From JAIBJN01 sp963775625 (lineage in GTDB: Bacteria > Actinomycetota > Thermoleophilia > Gaiellales > Gaiellaceae): a DNA stretch of 64,000 nt. Each line of letters starts with the position of its first letter. The stretch's first letter is position 1. The notes beneath the pieces were generated by a model. It saw only the letters and a program-made list of their open reading frames with translations. It searched no databases and was not told where the DNA came from. The translations under genes and the position numbers were made by a program. The stretch is taken from assembly GCA_963775625.1 (NCBI GenBank), contig CAVZJM010000004.1, forward strand, positions 253,984 to 317,983, in the 5' to 3' direction. This document shows positions 8,859 through 15,804 of this stretch, piece after piece.

Positions 8859-9440
8859 GTGGGCAAGGTGGTCATGTACAGCTCGGTGTCGGTGGACGGC
8901 TTCGTCGCGGACGAGAATGACCAGCCCGGACCGCTGTTCGACTGGTTGTCCAGCGGTGACGTCCCGTTGGACGAGAGCGGCGAGGTGAAGGTGTCGCAGA
9001 CGTCCTACGACTACACCCGGCCCTACTGGGACCAGATCGGGGCGACAATCGTCGGCCGCCACGTCTTCGACATGACGGACGGCTGGGACGGGAAGCCTCC
9101 GGGCGGGATCGACCACGTGGTCGTCGTGACGCACCGGCCGGAGCCCGAGGGCTGGGACCCCGAGGCGCCGTTTCACTTCGTCGACGGCGTCGAGGCAGCC
9201 GTGGCCAAGGCGCAGGAGCTTGCGGGTGACCGCATGGTCGAGGTCGCCGCTGGCGACGTCGGTGGCCAGGTGCTTGCCGCGGGCCTGATCGACGAGGTGC
9301 GAATGGACGTCGTACCCGTCGTGTTCGGGTCCGGCAAGCGCTACTTCGGGTCGGTCCACACGCAGCACCTGTTGGAGGATCCTGACGTGGTGATTCAGAG
9401 CAACCGGGTGCTTCACCTGCGCTATCGGGTGCGCCGTTGA
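8859..9440 (+). CDS. RibD C-terminal/dihydrofolate-reductase-fold family protein (copy 3)
   Basis: A 193-residue reductase-fold protein with GTG start at 8859 behind AGAGGAGA. It opens 'KVVMYSSVSVDGFVADENDQPG', has 'IVGRHVFDMTDGWDGKPPGG' and ends with 'VAAGDVGGQVLAAGLIDEVRMD' and 'PVVFGSGKRYFG'. This is the YyaP/YwjB-like subtype, different from copies 1 and 2. It is the third member within 6.5 kb of a tRNA-Thr-bounded region; they are not tandem duplicates of each other. The role is probably a small-molecule reduction with NADPH; the substrate cannot be read from the sequence. Confidence 0.87.
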   Translation: MGKVVMYSSVSVDGFVADENDQPGPLFDWLSSGDVPLDESGEVKVSQTSYDYTRPYWDQIGATIVGRHVFDMTDGWDGKPPGGIDHVVVVTHRPEPEGWDPEAPFHFVDGVEAAVAKAQELAGDRMVEVAAGDVGGQVLAAGLIDEVRMDVVPVVFGSGKRYFGSVHTQHLLEDPDVVIQSNRVLHLRYRVRR

Positions 9441-9624
9441 CCGATCTGAGCGGGGGAGCTGGTCTGTTGATCGGATTAATCGCCGCTGCGGCGGCCTCGG
9501 GGGTGTTCGGGGGATAGCCGTAAGACGGAGATAGCTCGGATGACATTCCCGAACACTGGCGCAGGCTGCAGCCATATCGCTTGACCCAACGGCTTCGGGG
9601 TGTCAGACCACATAACGTTGGAAC

Positions 9625-10419
9625 ATGTCGAGGGTCGAGCGGGATCCTGAACGCGGCCGAGCCGTTGCAGCCGAGTTGAAGGCGCTCGGCGTGAAGAAGC
9701 GAGAGCTCATCAGGGCAGCTGAGCAGGGTTACATCACGGAGCTCGCATGCAAGATGCCCGAATGCTTCTGCCCGGAGGAGCTCGGGGGCGCGTCTTACTT
9801 CGCGCAGGTCACCAACGACTGGGGCGACTGGAGGAGCGACTGGATGCCCACCCTCGAGCACTTCCCGGTCTACAAGAAAGATGGCGGCAAGGCGGCCGTG
9901 GACAACGCCATCCTGGCGCACCGCCTCTGCAATCGCATCGACCACTCTTTAAGGGTTGGCCGTTCGCACGAGAGCGATCTCGAGAGGATCAGGAAAGCCC
10001 GCGAGGAAGGGATCCGCCGCAACAATGTCCTGACCGGGAACACAGAGGGCGGCGAGATCCCGACCGTCGTCGCCATCGTCGAGGCGACCGGCGAGCCGGT
10101 CGAGGAGACCGAGCCGGAGGCGGAGGCAGCGACGCCGAAGCCGAAGAAGACGAAGAATGCGCCGGAATGGAAATCCCTGCTGGACGCCGAGAAGGCGCAG
10201 TACCTCCTCGACCACCAGACGATCTCCGATCGCACCTGGACCGAGGAGTCTCGGCTCAAGGGCGAGAAGCGCGACGCCTTCATCCATCGCATCCTGGGGT
10301 TTCCGAGGACGCCGAACGCGGATCTAGGTGGGCCATCGCTCGGGGAACATCCCGAACGCTGGCCCATGGCATCGAAGCCGCCCTCCGAGGCAAGCGCAGC
10401 GTATCGCGCCTTCTCTTAA
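9625..10419 (+). CDS. Hypothetical protein with HNH-like zinc site
   Basis: A 264-residue protein. Residues 40-120 carry 'CKMPECFCPEE', then 'LEHFP', 'GGKAAVDNAILAHRLCNRIDH'. The order (Cys cluster, His in 'EHFP', Asn-x-x-x-AH-x-x-CN) resembles the beta-beta-alpha metal core of HNH endonucleases, although the first His of the HNH triad is not in its usual context. An acidic, Pro/Lys-rich linker follows (about residues 150-180), then a helical C-terminal part. It lies at the inner edge of the tRNA-Thr region, convergent with the tRNA. A nuclease role is inference; it could be a non-catalytic zinc protein. Confidence 0.6.
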   Translation: MSRVERDPERGRAVAAELKALGVKKRELIRAAEQGYITELACKMPECFCPEELGGASYFAQVTNDWGDWRSDWMPTLEHFPVYKKDGGKAAVDNAILAHRLCNRIDHSLRVGRSHESDLERIRKAREEGIRRNNVLTGNTEGGEIPTVVAIVEATGEPVEETEPEAEAATPKPKKTKNAPEWKSLLDAEKAQYLLDHQTISDRTWTEESRLKGEKRDAFIHRILGFPRTPNADLGGPSLGEHPERWPMASKPPSEASAAYRAFS

Positions 10420-10611
10420 GGAGGCATCGTCGGGAGGTACGTGCTCTTCCTGCTCGACGGCTACATCGGCACCACCCCCCACGCGGTAGCTGCTGCGAGG
10501 GTGAGCGTCTCAGTCGAAGAACCAGATCCCCCGGAGGGAGTTCTGGACCTGAAAGCTCCATAAACGGCTCCATACCCACCGCATACTGGAGCCCGTGCAA
10601 GTCCTTCGAAG

Positions 10612-10637
10612 GATAAAGCTCCGGTTTGCGGGGCTTT
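10612..10637 (-). terminator. Intrinsic terminator of tRNA-Thr
   Basis: On the minus strand, just past the tRNA 3' end, AAAGCCCCG and CGGAGCTTT form a 9-bp stem with one G-T pair around a 5-base loop, ending in a short T-run. Confidence 0.6.
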
Positions 10638-10642
10638 TGCAG

Positions 10643-10715
10643 AGCCCTCTGACGGACTCGAACCGTCGACCCCCTCCTTACCATGGAGGTGCTCTACCGA
10701 CTGAGCTAAGAGGGC
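10643..10715 (-). tRNA. tRNA-Thr (GGT anticodon)
   Basis: A 73-base cloverleaf on the minus strand. The acceptor GCCCTCT pairs with AGAGGGC; D-arm TAGCTCAGTCGGTAGAGCA; anticodon stem CCTCC/GGAGG with loop ATGGTAA, giving anticodon GGT; T-arm with TTCGAGTC. Discriminator T, CCA not encoded. A -10-like TACGAT lies 12 bases upstream and a terminator follows. Remnants of its 3' half lie at 2851-2903 and 3642-3662, and a copy of its 5' half at 10953-10984. Confidence 0.95.
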
Positions 10716-10726
10716 GCTCAGCGGCC

Positions 10727-10732
10727 ATCGTA
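10727..10732 (-). promoter_or_regulatory. -10 element of tRNA-Thr promoter
   Basis: TACGAT on the minus strand, 11-12 bases before the tRNA 5' end. The same hexamer stands at the same place before tRNA-Cys and in front of both 5'-half tRNA copies (Thr and Cys). No clear -35 box. Confidence 0.5.
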
Positions 10733-10768
10733 GCGTCCCGCCTCGCCGGCGGCGGTAAGCTGCCCGGC

Positions 10769-10978
10769 GTGAGCACGACCGCGACCGAGCAACGCGGGAT
10801 CCGCGCGTCCGCGCGGCGCGCGATTGCCCACTTCCGCGCGATCTCTCAGCTCGAGAAGGAGCTGGCGACCGTCGAGCTCAAGCAGAAGGCGACCTCGCTC
10901 GGCACCGGTGCCGGGCTCGGGATCGCAGCGGCCGTCGTGGCCCTCTTCGCGGTGGAGGTGCTCTACCGACTGAGCTAA
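10769..10978 (+). pseudogene. Truncated holin-superfamily-III-like gene (duplicate)
   Basis: A GTG start opens 'STTATEQRGIRASARRAIA', nearly identical to the next gene. The frame runs through the amphipathic helix and only the first part of a membrane segment, then reads into the duplicated tRNA half ('EVLYRLS') and stops after 69 residues. The full gene of this family has two transmembrane segments and is nearly twice as long, so this copy is a truncated by-product of the tandem duplication. Confidence 0.75.
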
Positions 10979-10984
10979 GAGGGC
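10953..10984 (-). other. Copy of the tRNA-Thr 5' half
   Basis: On the minus strand it reads the acceptor 5' strand, whole D-arm and 5' side of the anticodon stem of tRNA-Thr, breaking off just before the anticodon. The promoter-like TACGAT is copied too, so a truncated half-tRNA could be transcribed. Confidence 0.75.
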
Positions 10985-11036
10985 GCTCGAGGCCATCGTA
11001 GCGTCCCGCCTCGACGGCGGCGGTAAGCTCCCCGGC

Positions 11037-11442
11037 GTGAGCACGACCGCGACCGAGCAACGCGGGATCCGCGCGTCCGCGCGACGCGCGATTGCCCACT
11101 TCCGCGCGATCTCCCAGCTCGAGAAGGAGCTTGCCACCCTCGAACTCAAGCAGAAGGCCCAGTCGCTCGGCGCCGGCGCGGCACTGGGCATCGCGGCGGG
11201 GGTGATGGCGCTCTACACGCTCGGCTTCATACTCGCGACGATCGCAGCCGCGCTGGCGCTCGTTGTCGCCTGGTGGCTCTCGCTGCTGATCGTCTTCGCG
11301 CTGCTCGTCGTGGTGACCGCTGATCCTGGGCGCTCCTCGCAAGTCGAAGATGATGAAGAAGGGCACGCCACTCGAGCCCGAGCAGGCGATCGAGGAAGCC
11401 CAACTGACCAAGCAGGCGCTGCGGAGCGGGCGTGGCAGCTAA
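11037..11442 (+). pseudogene. Phage-holin-family (holin superfamily III) membrane protein, frameshifted
   Basis: GTG start at 11037. The first 95 codons give an amphipathic N-terminus ('QLEKELATLELKQKAQSLG') and two membrane segments, typical of the actinobacterial holin-X/superfamily III family. Near 11320 the original frame passes into an arginine-rich nonsense tail, while the -2/+1 frame continues the family sequence ('ILGAPRKSKMMKKGTPLEP' and 'QAIEEAQLTKQAL') to a TAA at 11440-11442. That stop overlaps the GTG of the next gene, as expected for an intact operon. The lesion fits loss of two bases in a GCGC run, by mutation or sequencing error. These genes are chromosomal housekeeping-like in actinobacteria and do not prove a prophage. 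Confidence 0.7.
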
Positions 11443-11626
11443 AGGCCCGAGCGCCGAGCAGATCCGCGCGCAGATCTCGAGCGAGCGAGAAGGGCTGACG
11501 GACGCCTTGGCGGATCTTCGTGAGGACGTGAACAGCGCCCGCCGGATCCCGATGATCGTCGGCGGCGCGCTCCTCGCCGGCGTCGCGGCGTTCGCGGCCT
11601 TCAAGGCAGTTCACGGTCGCGACTAG
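11432..11626 (+). CDS. DUF3618 family small membrane protein
   Basis: A 64-residue protein with GTG start overlapping the end of the holin-like gene. 'SAEQIRAQISSEREGLTDALADLREDV' followed by a single membrane segment ('IPMIVGGALLAGVAAFAAFKAV') is the DUF3618 pattern. DUF3618 genes usually follow a holin-superfamily-III gene in actinobacteria, as here. The function is not established; a cell-envelope role is assumed from the context. Confidence 0.8.
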   Translation: MAAKGPSAEQIRAQISSEREGLTDALADLREDVNSARRIPMIVGGALLAGVAAFAAFKAVHGRD

Positions 11627-11731
11627 ACCTACCCCGAAGGCGGGATGGTCCTAGCTCCGCAGCGGGATCGCGCGCGTCCCGGAGCGGGCCGATGCGAAAC
11701 GTGCTCACTCCCGATCCGAAAGGACCCGAGC

Positions 11732-11827
11732 ATGCAGCACCTTCGCGTTGTCTCCCTCCGCATCGGGGTCACGGCCGCCCTCGTGCTCGCCGCGCTTCCG
11801 GCCGCCGGCTGGAAGTGGGGCGGCTAG
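11732..11827 (+). CDS. Small membrane or secreted peptide (31 aa)
   Basis: ATG at 11732 behind AAAGGA. The peptide has a basic start, one hydrophobic stretch ('IGVTAALVLAALPAAG') and the tail 'WKWGG'. It ends 30 bases before a strong terminator. It resembles a bare signal peptide; no family recognised. Confidence 0.45.
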   Translation: MQHLRVVSLRIGVTAALVLAALPAAGWKWGG

Positions 11828-11855
11828 CAGCTCTCCCTGAAAGAGCTCCCCACCG

Positions 11856-11886
11856 CTAGCGCCGTCTCGGGAACGGCGCTAGTTTT
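11856..11886. terminator. Strong bidirectional terminator hairpin
   Basis: CTAGCGCCGT and ACGGCGCTAG make a perfect 10-bp stem (11856-11882) followed by TTTTC on the plus strand. The stop codon of the convergent GGDEF/HD-GYP gene lies within it. Confidence 0.8.
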
Positions 11887-13729
11887 CTTTCAGGGCCAGA
11901 ATCTCGGCGCGCTTGACGCTTTTCACGAAGACGGCCACCACCTGCGGGTCGAACTGGGTGCCGGCACAGCGCTCAAGCTCGGCGACGGCGTCCTCGTGCG
12001 CGACGTGCTCCTGGTAGATCCGGTCACTCGTCATCGCGTCGTAGGCGTCGGCGACGAAGAGGATGCGCGAGCCGAGCGGGATCTCCTCGCCGCCGAGCCC
12101 ATGCGGGTAGCCGCGGCCGTCCCAGCGCTCGTGGTGGTGGAGCACCCACGTTGAGACCGGCTCGACGCCGAGGGAACGCAGCATGCGAAACCCGATCTGA
12201 GGATGACGGCGGAGCACCAGCAGCTCCGCCTCGCTGAGCGGGCCGGGCTTGCGGAGGATCTCCTCCGGGATCGCCAGCTTGCCGAGGTCGTGGAGGCTGC
12301 CCGCGAGGCGCACGAGCTCGACCTCCTCGGCGTCGAGCCCGAGCAGGCCGGCCACGCGGGCGGAGAGCTGCGCGACGACATAGGAGTGCCGGCCGGTGTA
12401 GGCGTCGCGGGCGTCGACCGCGTGCGCGAGGCTCGCGGCGGCCCTTAGCCGCGCATCTCGGTCCGCCGCGTCGCCGAGGCCGGCGAACTGCGGGAGGTCT
12501 CTCAGATCCGGGTGGTACGCGCGCACGCGGCTCTTTCCTTGCTCCTTGGCGAGATACATCGCCTGGTCGGCGACGGCGACGATCTCGGACCGGTCGAGGC
12601 CGAGCTGCGGATACGTGACGACGCCGGCCGAGAAGTGGACCGCGAGCCCCGGCGCCGCCTTGAGGAGGTTGACCCGGCGGATGATCCCGTCGGCGACCGA
12701 GAGCGCCTCGCGCTCGTCGCGCCCGGGGAGGAGGAGGGCGAACTCGTCGCCTCCGATCCTGAACGCCTCACCGTCCTGGCGCAGCCTCCCCGCGACCTGC
12801 GAGAGCACGAGGTCGCCCTTGGGATGGCCGAGCGTGTCGTTCAGCTCCTTGAAGTTGTCGATGTCCAGGATGCAGACGCTGACGGGCAGACCCTTCTCCT
12901 CGGCCTCGGTGACTTCGTGGTCGAGGCGCTCGTGGAAGTGGCGGTGATTGCCGAGGCCGGTGAGGGGGTCGGTGAGCGCGAGGCGCATGGCTGCGAGCTC
13001 GCGGAAGACGGAGCGCTGGTAGAGGGCGATCGCGGCCAGCGGCCCGACGAGCGCCGCCGACAGGAAGGGCGAGCGCTCCCAGAGCACCGCGAGCATCAGC
13101 GTCAGAGAGGCCATGATCGCGAAGGCCATGAAGGTCGACCCGAGCGCACGGCGGAGCAGCGAGAGGAACGGCTCCCGCGCCCAGCGAGAGACCACCGCGG
13201 CGACTAGGGGGATGTTCACCGCATAGAAGGCCGTCGAGGCGAGCCCGACCTCGAGGGCGAGCCAGCCGAAGCCCTCGTTCGAGACGGCAGCGCAGACCGC
13301 TCCAGAAGCGGCGGCCCCGAGCGCGTAGACGGAGGTGTTGAAGAGGACGCGCACCGCAGGCTGCCGGCGGATCACCTCCACGAGCAGCTGTGTGACGACA
13401 CCGACGACGACCGCGGGCGCCCAGCCGTAGATCGACGCAGTCCCGACGATGAAGACCGTGGCTAGCGACGTGCCGCCGACGGGGACGTTCTCGATCGGAA
13501 CCGGGAACGCCTCGACGAACGCGGCGGCGACGAGGAGCGCCATCATCCCCGCGAGGGTCGAGGGCGTCGGCTCGACCGCGGCCAGGGCGGCGAGCGCGAG
13601 GATCGTGACGAGCGTGCCGCCGAAGACGACCGGCGCCACGATCGGCAGGAGCCGGGTCGTCTCCCTGGACACCCGAATCTGCCGCGCGTCCTCGGCGCGG
13701 GAGTGGGCGATCGTCTGCGTGCCGGCCAA
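11879..13729 (-). CDS. Membrane-bound GGDEF and HD-GYP domain protein (c-di-GMP turnover)
   Basis: 616 residues, TTG start. An N-terminal membrane region of about seven to eight helices (residues 25-245) precedes a GGDEF domain (about 250-415) with 'DPLTGLGN' and an intact 'RIGGDEFALL' active site. An HD-GYP domain follows (about 430-610) with 'SLHDLGKL', 'HHHERWDGRGYPHGL' and 'ILFVADAYDAMTSDR'. The two catalytic modules would make and break cyclic di-GMP, and the membrane part is a probable sensor. No canonical RxxD inhibitory site is seen before the GGDEF loop. It is monocistronic, convergent with the 11732 peptide, sharing a terminator. Confidence 0.93.
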   Translation of the reverse strand: MAGTQTIAHSRAEDARQIRVSRETTRLLPIVAPVVFGGTLVTILALAALAAVEPTPSTLAGMMALLVAAAFVEAFPVPIENVPVGGTSLATVFIVGTASIYGWAPAVVVGVVTQLLVEVIRRQPAVRVLFNTSVYALGAAASGAVCAAVSNEGFGWLALEVGLASTAFYAVNIPLVAAVVSRWAREPFLSLLRRALGSTFMAFAIMASLTLMLAVLWERSPFLSAALVGPLAAIALYQRSVFRELAAMRLALTDPLTGLGNHRHFHERLDHEVTEAEEKGLPVSVCILDIDNFKELNDTLGHPKGDLVLSQVAGRLRQDGEAFRIGGDEFALLLPGRDEREALSVADGIIRRVNLLKAAPGLAVHFSAGVVTYPQLGLDRSEIVAVADQAMYLAKEQGKSRVRAYHPDLRDLPQFAGLGDAADRDARLRAAASLAHAVDARDAYTGRHSYVVAQLSARVAGLLGLDAEEVELVRLAGSLHDLGKLAIPEEILRKPGPLSEAELLVLRRHPQIGFRMLRSLGVEPVSTWVLHHHERWDGRGYPHGLGGEEIPLGSRILFVADAYDAMTSDRIYQEHVAHEDAVAELERCAGTQFDPQVVAVFVKSVKRAEILALKEN

Positions 13730-13861
13730 TAGCGCCCCTTTTCTCGCCGGCCCAGGGTCGAGCCGGTCCGGTGGCGCCGCAGAACTGCCTTCTCCACTTC
13801 GATTAAGCCAGGGTTTCTCCTCGTGTCAAAGACGCTCGCGCTAGGCTGCGGCGGTGTCCGA

Positions 13862-14266
13862 ATGCTTTTCCACCGGGGCCGGCTGCTCGACCACGTTCAC
13901 CTGCGCGTCAGCGACCTCGAGGCGAGCAAGGCCTTCTACGCCGCCGCGCTCGAGGCGGTCGGCCGCTCGATCGGCATGGAGGGACCGGGGTTCTTCGCCT
14001 CCGACGAGCTCTTCGTCTCGGCGGACGGCGAGCCGACCACGGGGCTCCATCTCGCCTTCCAGGCGCCCGACCGGGAGACCGTCCACCGCTTCCACGAAGC
14101 CGTTCTCGCGGCCGGGGGCCGGGACAACGGAGGGCCTGGAGAGCGGAGCTACCACGTCGGCTACTACTCGGCGTACGCGCTCGATCCTGACGGAAACAAC
14201 GTCGAGGCTGTCTTTCACGGACCGACGAGGCGCTCGGCGGCCTCCGTCGAGGTCGCGCCCGCCTAG
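13862..14266 (+). CDS. VOC (glyoxalase/bleomycin resistance) family protein
   Basis: 134 residues. 'LLDHVHLRVSDLEASKAFYAAAL' starts the first beta-alpha-beta module and 'YALDPDGNNVEAVFHG' ends the second, with His and Glu at the usual metal positions. The substrate class of VOC proteins cannot be told from sequence. The start at 13862 is chosen because the fold begins three residues later; 13823 would add a non-conserved stretch. Confidence 0.85.
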   Translation: MLFHRGRLLDHVHLRVSDLEASKAFYAAALEAVGRSIGMEGPGFFASDELFVSADGEPTTGLHLAFQAPDRETVHRFHEAVLAAGGRDNGGPGERSYHVGYYSAYALDPDGNNVEAVFHGPTRRSAASVEVAPA

Positions 14267-14300
14267 CACCGCGTGCTAAGACTGCTGGGCCACGCCCAGC

Positions 14301-15251
14301 GTCAGCGATCCACTCCCACCGCCGCTCGCCGAGCAGTTCACGGCGCTCCGGGCGGCGCTCGACGCCACGATTCCGGCGAAGCAGCTCGACCGGAACCTGC
14401 TCGTCGGGACGTGGAACCTGCGCGCGCTGAGCGACGTCACGGACAAGTGGCGCTCCGAGAAGGGCGACGAGCCCTTGCGCGACGTCTTCGACGTGCGCTG
14501 TCTCGCCGAGATCGTCTCCCGCTTCGACGTCGTCGCCATCCAGGAGGTGCGCGGCAACCTGACCGCTCTGCAGACGCTGCTGGGCGCGCTCGGCCCCAAC
14601 TGGGGCACGATCATGACCGACGTCACGCGCGGGAAGGCGGGGAACAACGAGCGCATGGCCTTCGCCTTCGACCTGCGCCGCGCGCGCCCGTCGGGGCTTG
14701 CCGGCGAGCTCGTCGTCGCCATCGAGACCGCGACGAGCGTCAATGCGAGCGGCCTCGACCGGCAGTTCGCGCGCACGCCCTACGCCGTCAGCTTTGCCGC
14801 CGACCGCATCCAGCTGACGCTCGTCACGCTGCACGTCCTCTTCGGCGACGAGACCTCCCGCGCCGCCGAGCTGCGGGAGATCGCCGCCTGGCTCGCCCGC
14901 TGGGCGAAAGAGGAGCAGCACTGGAACCAGAACCTGATCGCGCTCGGCGACTTCAACATCGACCGCCGCGGCGACCCCCTCTTCGATGCGTTCACGTCGT
15001 CCGGGATCGAGCCGGCGCCGCAGCTGAACGATGTGCCGCGGACGATCTTCGGCGACCCCGGAGAGAACAAGTTCTACGACCAGATCGCCTGGTTCACCGA
15101 CGAGAAGCGAGGCCCGATGCTGACGCTTCAGCCTTCCTCCGCGGGCAGCTTCGACTTCGTCCCACTCCTCCAGGGCGAGCTCTCGAAGACCACGCTCTCC
15201 TGGAAGATCTCCGACCACTACCCGCTCTGGGTGGAGTTCTCCTCGCGGTGA
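14301..15251 (+). CDS. Endonuclease/exonuclease/phosphatase (EEP) family protein, non-canonical or lost start
   Basis: The frame is open from 14280 (stop TAA at 14277). Family-like sequence begins at about 14301 ('SDPLPPPLAEQF') and includes the first EEP motif 'VGTWNLRALSD' near 14401, then 'VVAIQEV', 'GDFNIDR' and a final 'DHYPLWVEF'. The catalytic Asn, Glu, Asp-x-Asn and His are all there. No ATG, GTG or TTG exists in frame between 14280 and a TTG at 14475, and that TTG would delete the first catalytic motif. Either translation starts at a rare codon (GTC 14301), or the start codon has mutated. The TGA overlaps the GTG of the next gene. Confidence 0.75.
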   Translation, partial: VSDPLPPPLAEQFTALRAALDATIPAKQLDRNLLVGTWNLRALSDVTDKWRSEKGDEPLRDVFDVRCLAEIVSRFDVVAIQEVRGNLTALQTLLGALGPNWGTIMTDVTRGKAGNNERMAFAFDLRRARPSGLAGELVVAIETATSVNASGLDRQFARTPYAVSFAADRIQLTLVTLHVLFGDETSRAAELREIAAWLARWAKEEQHWNQNLIALGDFNIDRRGDPLFDAFTSSGIEPAPQLNDVPRTIFGDPGENKFYDQIAWFTDEKRGPMLTLQPSSAGSFDFVPLLQGELSKTTLSWKISDHYPLWVEFSSR

Positions 15252-15715
15252 GCGCGGCGATAGCGGACGGAGGGAAGTCCCTCAACCGCCTCGCCGCCAG
15301 TGCAACGACGCACTGCCTGACGGGCTGCGCGATCGGGGAGGTGCTCGGCTTCGTCATCGGGACGGCGCTCGGCTGGGGCGACCTGACGACGATCGCGCTC
15401 GCGGTCGTGCTCGCCTTCTTCTTCGGCTACCTGCTGACGAGCCTGCCGCTTCTGCGCTCGGGCCTCGCGCTGAGCCAGGTCGTCCCGATCGCGCTGGCCG
15501 CCGACACGATCTCGATCGCGATCATGGAGATCGTCGACAACGGCGTGTTGCTGCTCTACCCAGGCGCCATGGAGGCGGGGCTGAGCGACGCGCTCTTCTG
15601 GTGGAGCCTCGCCTTCGCGCTGGCCGTCGCGTGGGTGGTGACGTTCCCGGTGAACCGCTGGCTCATCTCCCGTGGCCGCGGCCACGCCGTCATGCACGAA
15701 CACCACGCGCACTGA
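15248..15715 (+). CDS. DUF4396 domain membrane protein
   Basis: 155 residues, GTG start overlapping the stop of the EEP gene. 'THCLTGCAIGEVLGFVIGTALG' and 'SIAIMEIVDNGVLLLYPG' are the two conserved membrane stretches of DUF4396, with about four helices and a His-rich end ('GHAVMHEHHAH') that might bind metal. Coupled translation with the nuclease gene. Function unknown. Confidence 0.85.
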   Translation: MSAAIADGGKSLNRLAASATTHCLTGCAIGEVLGFVIGTALGWGDLTTIALAVVLAFFFGYLLTSLPLLRSGLALSQVVPIALAADTISIAIMEIVDNGVLLLYPGAMEAGLSDALFWWSLAFALAVAWVVTFPVNRWLISRGRGHAVMHEHHAH

Positions 15716-15804
15716 CGCGGCGGACCTTACGAATCGCTCATACCCGGTCCCTACGGTGCCCCGGAGCCGTGCCCGTCCGGTCACCGAGAGAGGAGCCGCC
15801 GTCC

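Larger units (their letters stand above)
10684..11208. repeat. Tandem direct repeat, about 268-bp unit (two copies)
   Basis: Unit 1 (10684 to about 10945) and unit 2 (10953 to about 11208) each hold the tRNA-Thr 5' half, its promoter and the first 56-60 codons of a holin-like gene. The two coding parts are near-identical for 37 codons, then diverge (silent and a few missense changes). The junction fuses the truncated first gene to the second tRNA half. It looks like an old tandem duplication with one end in the anticodon arm. Confidence 0.8.

Noticed and set aside
2994..9440. RibD-like genes as a riboflavin biosynthesis cluster
   Set aside because: No ribA, ribB, ribE or ribH and no deaminase domain; these are stand-alone DHFR-fold proteins.
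10769..11442. Holin-type genes as evidence for a prophage
   Set aside because: Holin-superfamily-III and DUF3618 genes are common chromosomal neighbours in actinobacteria; no other phage gene is present here.
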